From assembly GCA_950097015.1 (NCBI GenBank), contig CATNEN010000038.1, positions 25,891,001 to 25,955,000 of the forward strand: 64,000 nt of DNA, written 5' to 3'. The stretch comes from Macrostomum hystrix. Taxonomy: Eukaryota; Platyhelminthes; Macrostomidae. The notes under the pieces are model-generated. The model did not search any database. It had not been told where the DNA came from and saw nothing but the letters and a program-made list of their open reading frames with translations. The position numbers and the translations under genes are program-made. Shown here in pieces: positions 58,814 through 64,000 of the stretch (positions are counted from its first letter, which is position 1; every line of letters begins with the position of its first letter).

Positions 58814-59168
58814 TCAAAGCAATGTCTCATTGTCGTCCGAACTTGGCTGCCTGCGAGCCGGCTGCCCTGATGACTCAGGAGCTGGCTGCTGCTGCTGCTG
58901 CTGGCCGTGATGGCCGTTGCCATTGGTAGGCGGAATCAGGATGTGCCTAGTTGAACGAGCACCGCAAGCTCGGCACTCTTTGCGAATGCGGGCCTGAGAT
59001 AGATCGGCGCCAACCATTTTGGTTTGTACTCCGCGGCTCTGCTGCTGCTGCTGCTGCTGCTGGCCGCTAACAGCTGCTGCTGCTGCTGCTGCTGCTGCTG
59101 AGGATCCAGTCGCTGTCGGATGAGGCTGGGTTGATATTGAGATTGAAGAGCTAGCAGCCGTAGGCGGT
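58814..59168 (-). CDS. Terminal NMNAT exon with CAG tracts read in two frames
   Basis: Acceptor TTTCCAG before 59168; the junction codon is completed from the AG left by exon 4. One CAG tract (59074-59100) is read as GCA, giving polyAla. The next (59039-59062) is read as CAG, giving polyGln, because the spacer shifts register. A third tract (about 58880-58900) is again Gln. Stop TGA at 58816-58814. Confidence 0.8.
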
Positions 59169-62100
59169 CTGGAAATATAGGATCGAGTAGATATGCAGGT
59201 GAAAAAAAAAGAAAATAGGAAAACAGAAATAAGGAAGTAGGGAAAGGGAAGTTGGGAAAGGGAAGTTGGGAAAGGGAAGTAGGGAAAGGGAAGTTGGGAA
59301 ATGGAAGTAGGGAAAGGGAAGTAGGGAAAGGGAAGTTGGGAAAGGGAAGTTGGGAAAGGGAAGTAGGGAAAGGGAAGTTGGGAAAGGGAAGTTGGGAAAG
59401 GGAAGTAGGGAAAGGGAAGTTGGGAAAGGGAAGTTGGGAAAGGGAAGTAGGGAAAGGGAAGTTGGGAAAGGGAAGTTGGGAAAGGGAAGTGGGGAAAGGG
59501 AAGTTGGGAAAGGGAAGTAGGGAAAGGGAAGTTGGGAAAGGGAAGTTGGGAAAACAGGAAGTAGGGAAACGAGAAGGGCTAGTTGTAAAGCAATAGAATG
59601 GGAATTGGAAGTATCAGGGAGAAACGAAATAAGTAAGAGATAATTGGAGAAAGTTAGGGAAACTTTCAATTAAAAAGTGTGCCCTAAAACTCTACAGCCA
59701 ACACAGAAACGAGAAATTCTCACTAGAAAACGAGTGAGAATTGAGAATTTAGTCTTTAATTTAAAAAAGCAGCAAATGATCACAGACTGCTGAGAAAGCA
59801 GAGAAAAATACAAGTGTGTTTTTTCTACTTTGAACTACTACAAAACTAAAAGACACAAAGACAGAGAATGAGACTGAGAGACTGAGACTGAGACTGAGAC
59901 TGAGACTGAGAGAAAATAAGACTCTGAACCAACCTGGGCCTCTCAGCAGTGGAATGGTACAGAGCATTCTTATAGATGTACTCAATCACGGGATCTGGCA
60001 GTAGGTAGCGGACGCTCTCCCGTCGGCGAAGCGCGCGACGAACGAAAGCTGAGCTGAGCTGGTTGACGGTCCACTCGGTGACGAGGGCGATGTTTTGCTG
60101 AGAAATTGAGCGAAGAATAATAGATAAGATAATGATTACACCTGCCCCAATTAGGCCTGCAACTGAAGTCTGCGTACGGCTGTTCAGTCCATGGACTGGG
60201 GGAGCTGGTACCCATTTAGCAGCTGCGAGAACTGAAGCAATGCAGAAGTCGGGAATCGAACCACCGACCTTTAAGTTGTGAGTCCGACGCTCTAACCGCC
60301 AGGCTACAACCCCCTGTTGGGTCTTTGTCTACTGTTAATTTTAAGCAGATACAAAAAACTAAATTAATAAGCAATCTCACCTCGTAGGTGTTTAACAGAT
60401 CGTTCTCAAAGATAATCTGCTGCGGGTTGCAACTAGGCTTAGTGATGACTATCAGTCCGTAGTCGCGAAGAATTTTCACCAGCTAGAGAGTAAACAATAA
60501 AAATGTTTTATTTTAATACAAGAAATCTAAATTTTTTATATATTGAGAATATTAAGTAGCACTACAGATTAGGGCAGTAATGAGCACTTGGGATAATGAC
60601 CAAATCTGGCACACAAGATGATCATCAGTTTGGGATAATGACCAAATCTGGCACACAAAATGATCATCAGAGTAGGATGATGACCAAATGTCACAGAATG
60701 ATTATCAGAGTACGAGTAAGGTGCTAACTAAATCTACTGAAGAGCTAAAAACTGAGACTGTTAAAATGATGAATTTATTTTTCTCACATCGTCAGCAGAC
60801 CAGAGTCCTGGCACAGCAAATGATTTCAGCATATCCGAGCCGCACAACAGCATAGGATGAGCAACGGTCAGTGGATCTTTCTGGCGCAATCGACGTATTA
60901 AACCGGTGAGCCAGCGATAGTCGTCGGTATCTAAATTTCGTTTTTTAACATATATTAAAAGGATTCCCGCTGCGATTCTAGCTATGACTCTAGATGCGGA
61001 TCTAGCTTAGAATTATGCCACGATTCTAGCTGCGATTCCCGCTGCGGTTCTAGCTGCGATTCCCGCTGCGATTCTAGCTATGACTCTAGATGCGGATCTA
61101 ACTTAGAATTATGCCACGACTCTAGCTGCGATTCCCGCTGCGATTCTAGCTATGACTCTAGATGCGGATCTAGCTTAGAATTATGCCACGATTCTAGCTG
61201 CGATTCCCGCTGCGGTTCTAGCTGCGATTCCCGCTGCGATTCTAGCTATGACTCTAGATGCGGATCTAACTTAGAACTATGCCACGACTCTAGCTGCGAT
61301 TCCCGCTGCGATTCTAGCTATGACTCTAGATGCGGATCTAACTTAGAATTATGCCATGATTCTAGCTGCGATTCCCGCTGCGATTCTAGCTATGACTCTA
61401 GATGCGGATCTAGCTTAGAATTATGCCACGATTCTAGCTGCGATTCCCGCTGCGGTTCTAGCTGCGATTCCCGCTGCGATTCTAGCTATGACTCTAGATG
61501 CGGATCTAACTTAGAATTATGCCACGACTCTAGCTGCGATTCCCGCTGCGATTCTAGCTATGACTCTAGATGCGGATCTAACTTAGAATTATGCCATGAT
61601 TCTAGCTGCGATTCCCGCTGCGATTCTAGCTATGACTCTAGATGCGGATCTAACTTAGAATTATGCCACGATTCTAGCTGCGATTCCCGCTGCGGTTCTA
61701 GCTGCGATTCCCGCTGCGATTCTAGCTATGACTCTAGACGCGGATCTAACTAAGAATTATGCCATGATTCTAGCTGCGATTCCCGCTGCGATTCTAGCTA
61801 TGACTCTAGATGCGGATCTAACTAAGAATTATGCCACGATTCCAGCTACTTATTATAATTGTTACGAAATGTTGTAATCGCGCCCAAGATCTACCATAGA
61901 CATTCATTTTTAAACGGTTAAACTTTCTGTCACGTGACATTTTGTCATAGCCCATAAGAAACTACCAACACTATAACCGGCAATCGCTATGAAATCATCT
62001 AACCTGGAGCAGACGGAGAGCCGGCAGCAGTGGTGGCAGCTCCGGACTGTTCAGCAGGTGCGGTCGAATCAGCAGCCGTCAGGCCGCCGTCCATCACAGC

Positions 62101-62448
62101 CTGGTAGTGATCCAGCACCCGCCTAGTTGGCAGCCATTGGGTCTGGCCGGCTTCCCAGCAGGCCAAGCGGACCCATGCGCCAGGAGCCTCGCGACTCGGC
62201 GGCTGCAGAGCCAATCGGATCATTTCCAATCGATGATAAGCCGTGGCGAGGCCGTCCAATTGGGCGACAGACGCGTAGGCATCGGCTACTGGCGAAACCA
62301 AGCCGCCGAGGACGCGAAATCTTCCAGTGCGTGTCAGAGCGTCTCTGGCTAATTCAAACATGCGCAGATGCATATTAGTGACGGGATTGTAGGAGCCGCA
62401 TGCCACTAATAGTACATTGTGTACTGGCAAATCTCCACCACCAGTCAT
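58814..62448 (-). CDS. NMNAT: Nicotinamide/nicotinate mononucleotide adenylyltransferase with polyAla/polyGln tail
   Basis: Joins ATP to NMN (or NaMN) to make NAD+ or its deamido form. Exons 62448-62004, 60930-60788, 60482-60381, 60097-59934 and 59168-58814, all GT-AG with matching phase, encode 402 aa. The nucleotidyltransferase motif GSYNPVTNMH is at 18-27, VSPVADAY at about 51-58, LLCGSDMLKSFAVPGLW in exon 2, and the second nucleotide-binding motif LSSAFVRRALRR at about 244-255 (usual form SSTxIR; here Thr is Ala). RYLLPDPVIEYI closes the catalytic fold. The last exon adds a tail absent from typical NMNATs: nine Ala, eight Gln, a CRACG pair of cysteines and a further Gln run. This ATG is the first in a GC-rich frame entering directly into the fold. 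The enzyme is confident, the isoform (nuclear or cytosolic) not assignable. Confidence 0.95.
59228..59562. repeat. 14-bp G-rich minisatellite in NMNAT intron 4, about 24 copies
   Basis: Units GGGAAAGGGAAGTT or GGGAAAGGGAAGTA. The + strand has four GGG runs in every 28 bp. In the NMNAT transcript it reads as a long pyrimidine tract about 60 nt upstream of the last acceptor. Confidence 0.93.
59868..59912. repeat. Hexanucleotide GAGACT repeat in NMNAT intron 4
   Basis: About seven copies of GAGACT, immediately beyond the exon 4 donor. Confidence 0.85.
60127..60315 (-). mobile_element. SINE family B in NMNAT intron 3, with tRNA-like head
   Basis: On the minus strand a tRNA-like head (GGCGGTTAGAGCGTCGGACT, then GGTTCGATTCCCGAC as B box) is followed by a body with CCCCCAGTCCATGGACTGAA. 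It accounts for most of the 283-bp intron. Confidence 0.75.
60587..60712. repeat. About 42-bp tandem repeat in NMNAT intron 2, three copies
   Basis: Units contain GGGATAATGACCAAATCTGG then CACACAAGATGATCATCAG. The third copy has a deletion. Confidence 0.85.
60957..61850. repeat. Complex minisatellite (72- and 96-bp units) in NMNAT intron 1
   Basis: Units are made of GATTCCCGCTGC, GATTCTAGCTATGACTCTAG, ATGCGGATCTAACTTAGAAT and TATGCCACGATTCTAGCTGC. Some carry an extra 24-bp GGTTCTAGCTGC segment. It shares the GATTCTAGCTGC core with the 54828-56530 array. Confidence 0.93.
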
Positions 62449-63828
62449 TTACTAGAGTCGAAACTTTCCAGCAGACTTTTAAATAAAATGTAAAACTAAT
62501 GATTCAACTGATTAGTTAACCCTGACGTCTCCTGAAATTGAATGGAATAAAACAATGAACACTAAATAAAAATTGGGTTTCAGTAAAAAATTAGTATATT
62601 GGACTAGAAAGTTTTGCCCCCACTTTGGGGGCTCGCTAGTCTAATAGAGGAACTCAATCAGAAAATTCGCCCTTAGCTATTGCTTAAATAACTAACTAAA
62701 TAAATAATAACTAATACCCAATAATACCCACTTCAAAAGTTGGCCATCTCTGCCAAAACTGCCATAACTATTCTCCCGCTAGATATAAAATTTGGCAAAA
62801 TTTCCCCTTTGACCACAATTCTCCTCACACTTCTCCTTTAAGCTGTCAATTTAGCTTAATTTGGTTTAATTTTAAGCTCTTCTATTAAGCTAAACAACTT
62901 TACAATGTCATTTGGTAAATCCTATAAAGTAGTCTTTTTTATGCCAGCAGCTTAGTGATTAACTTATTGTGGATTGCCAATAAAAAATTTAAACATTTAC
63001 TGATAAGTGATAACTTATACAAGTTTAGCAATAACATACATTTGTAAACTTATAAGTAGCTTAAACTACACAAAATTACCATGCAGTTTTTTAGGATAAG
63101 CCTTGCAATAATAGTTTTGTGATGATCATTCTGAACTAAGCTTTCTAAATGATTCATAATCTGATAGCAGCTTAGTCATAGTTACAAAGCACAATGAGAT
63201 CAGCTAAGCCAGAATAATCACATAATCTGCTTAGCCATAATCTAATATAATCATAGCTATAATAATACTCTTAAATAAGCATAGTGACATGACAAGTTAG
63301 CTATATTAGCTATCTTTCCTCAGCATCAAACAAACAATGCTAAGCTTGCTATATTTTTATTCAGCTCTGAAATGAATGCTTAGCTATAATTATTTAATTT
63401 GGCTTTCATAATTTTAAAAAGCTACATTTGAAAAATCCTTGAAAGCTGAGCATAATTTAGATAAAAAACATAGGAATATAATTTAAAACGAATCAAATTA
63501 TTTCTTATTGGCTGGTTCCATCAATGATTCAAGCTTAAATCAAATTATATATTTTGCCTAGCTATGTTGCAAGCCCCTAGGCCTAATTACAAATCACACA
63601 CAACCTAACAGCATGGACTTTCTGGATATTAATGAGGGCTGGCAAAACTGCTTTGTAATATCATTGTAAAAAAACAGATTGGAATTGAGTTCTACGCTAA
63701 TTACTTCTCTAAGTCTAAGTCAATATGCTAGAGACAGATTAAGTAACAAAGAAAGATTAATAATCATATAAAATAAAATGGGTAGATTACAAACTAAGAA
63801 GAAAGGAAATTTCAGAATTAGGCCTTAT
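62449..63828. other. Upstream region of NMNAT
   Basis: About 1.4 kb, strongly AT-rich, expected to contain the NMNAT promoter. Apart from the hairpin at 62598-62645 I see no recognisable element or exon. Confidence 0.5.
62598..62645. other. Nested palindrome/hairpin upstream of NMNAT
   Basis: Inner stem GCCCCCA - CTT - TGGGGGC (62616-62632). Outer arms ATTGGACTAG and CTAGTCTAAT pair at 9 of 10 positions. It stands out as GC-rich in AT-rich surroundings, 150 nt before the NMNAT ATG. Confidence 0.6.
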
Positions 63829-64000
63829 CCTCACACTACTGTCAGGTGTATCCTGACGATTCTGTCAGGTGTATCCTGACGATTCTGTCAGGTGTATCCC
63901 GATGATTCTGTCAGGTGTATCCTGATGATTCTGTCAGGTGTATCCCGTAGATTCTGTCAGGTGTATTCTGAAGATTCTGTCAGGTGTATCCCGTAGATTC
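63829..64000. repeat. 23-bp minisatellite, second locus, cut by window end
   Basis: Same unit as 57545-58592. It even starts with the same CTCACACTACTGTCAGGTGT boundary, then TGAC-type units. At least seven copies are present and it continues past 64000. Confidence 0.93.

Noticed and set aside
59151-59669. Frames of FPTSLSLLP or GKGSWEREV repeats
   Set aside because: Both strands of the 14-bp NMNAT intron array are open; the region is intronic in a consistent gene model.

Overview
The window is animal nuclear DNA: multi-exon genes with GT-AG introns, metazoan receptor, channel and signalling families, tRNA-derived SINEs, and no operons or ribosome-binding sites. The families and the style of divergence suggest an invertebrate, perhaps a flatworm or another lophotrochozoan. 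That placement is a low-confidence guess.

Six protein-coding genes were rebuilt by joining exons whose splice sites and reading phases agree. (1) + strand, 1278-15765: the 3' part of a GABA-B receptor gene, closest by motif to GABBR2. It has 13 exons and its 5' end lies left of the window. (2) - strand, 22405-17674: a protein with a degenerate vWA domain followed by a DUF4537/Tudor-like region (C11orf16/VWA3B type). (3) + strand, 24706-37079: an unrecognised giant protein of about 3785 aa built from two families of tandem peptide repeats. (4) - strand, 42009-40204: a Shaker-type voltage-gated potassium channel. (5) - strand, 50211-45686: an ASPP-family protein (coiled coil, polyQ, ankyrin repeats, SH3). 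(6) - strand, 62448-58814: an NMNAT enzyme with a polyAla/polyGln tail. They do not form a pathway. Genes 1 and 2 are convergent, 2 and 3 divergent, 3 and 4 convergent, and 4 to 6 run in the same direction.

Non-coding space is dominated by tandem repeats. I count about 19 arrays with unit sizes from 6 to about 96 bp, covering roughly 18-19 kb. Another 6 kb of tandem repeats lies inside the coding exon of gene 3. The largest arrays are a 24-bp repeat of about 7.2 kb filling one GABA-B receptor intron, a 20-bp repeat of about 2.7 kb (51470-54180) and a 31-bp repeat of about 1.7 kb (54828-56530). Almost every intron longer than about 350 bp holds an array or a dispersed element, while the others are about 70-330 bp. 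Several array families occur twice, in neighbouring introns or flanks: 46998/48992, 54828/60957, 57545/63829, and 13040 with one stray unit near 13965.

Dispersed repeats include a tRNA-derived SINE (family A, about ten copies), a second SINE-like family (B) carrying the palindrome CAGTCCATGGACTG, an unclassified family (C) inserted in introns, and a 518-bp element with terminal inverted repeats flanked by TA.

Many long ORFs here are artefacts of stop-free arrays. Conversely, two apparent stop codons (35930-35932 and 18504-18502) fall inside splice donors, and both genes continue into a further exon in the correct phase.
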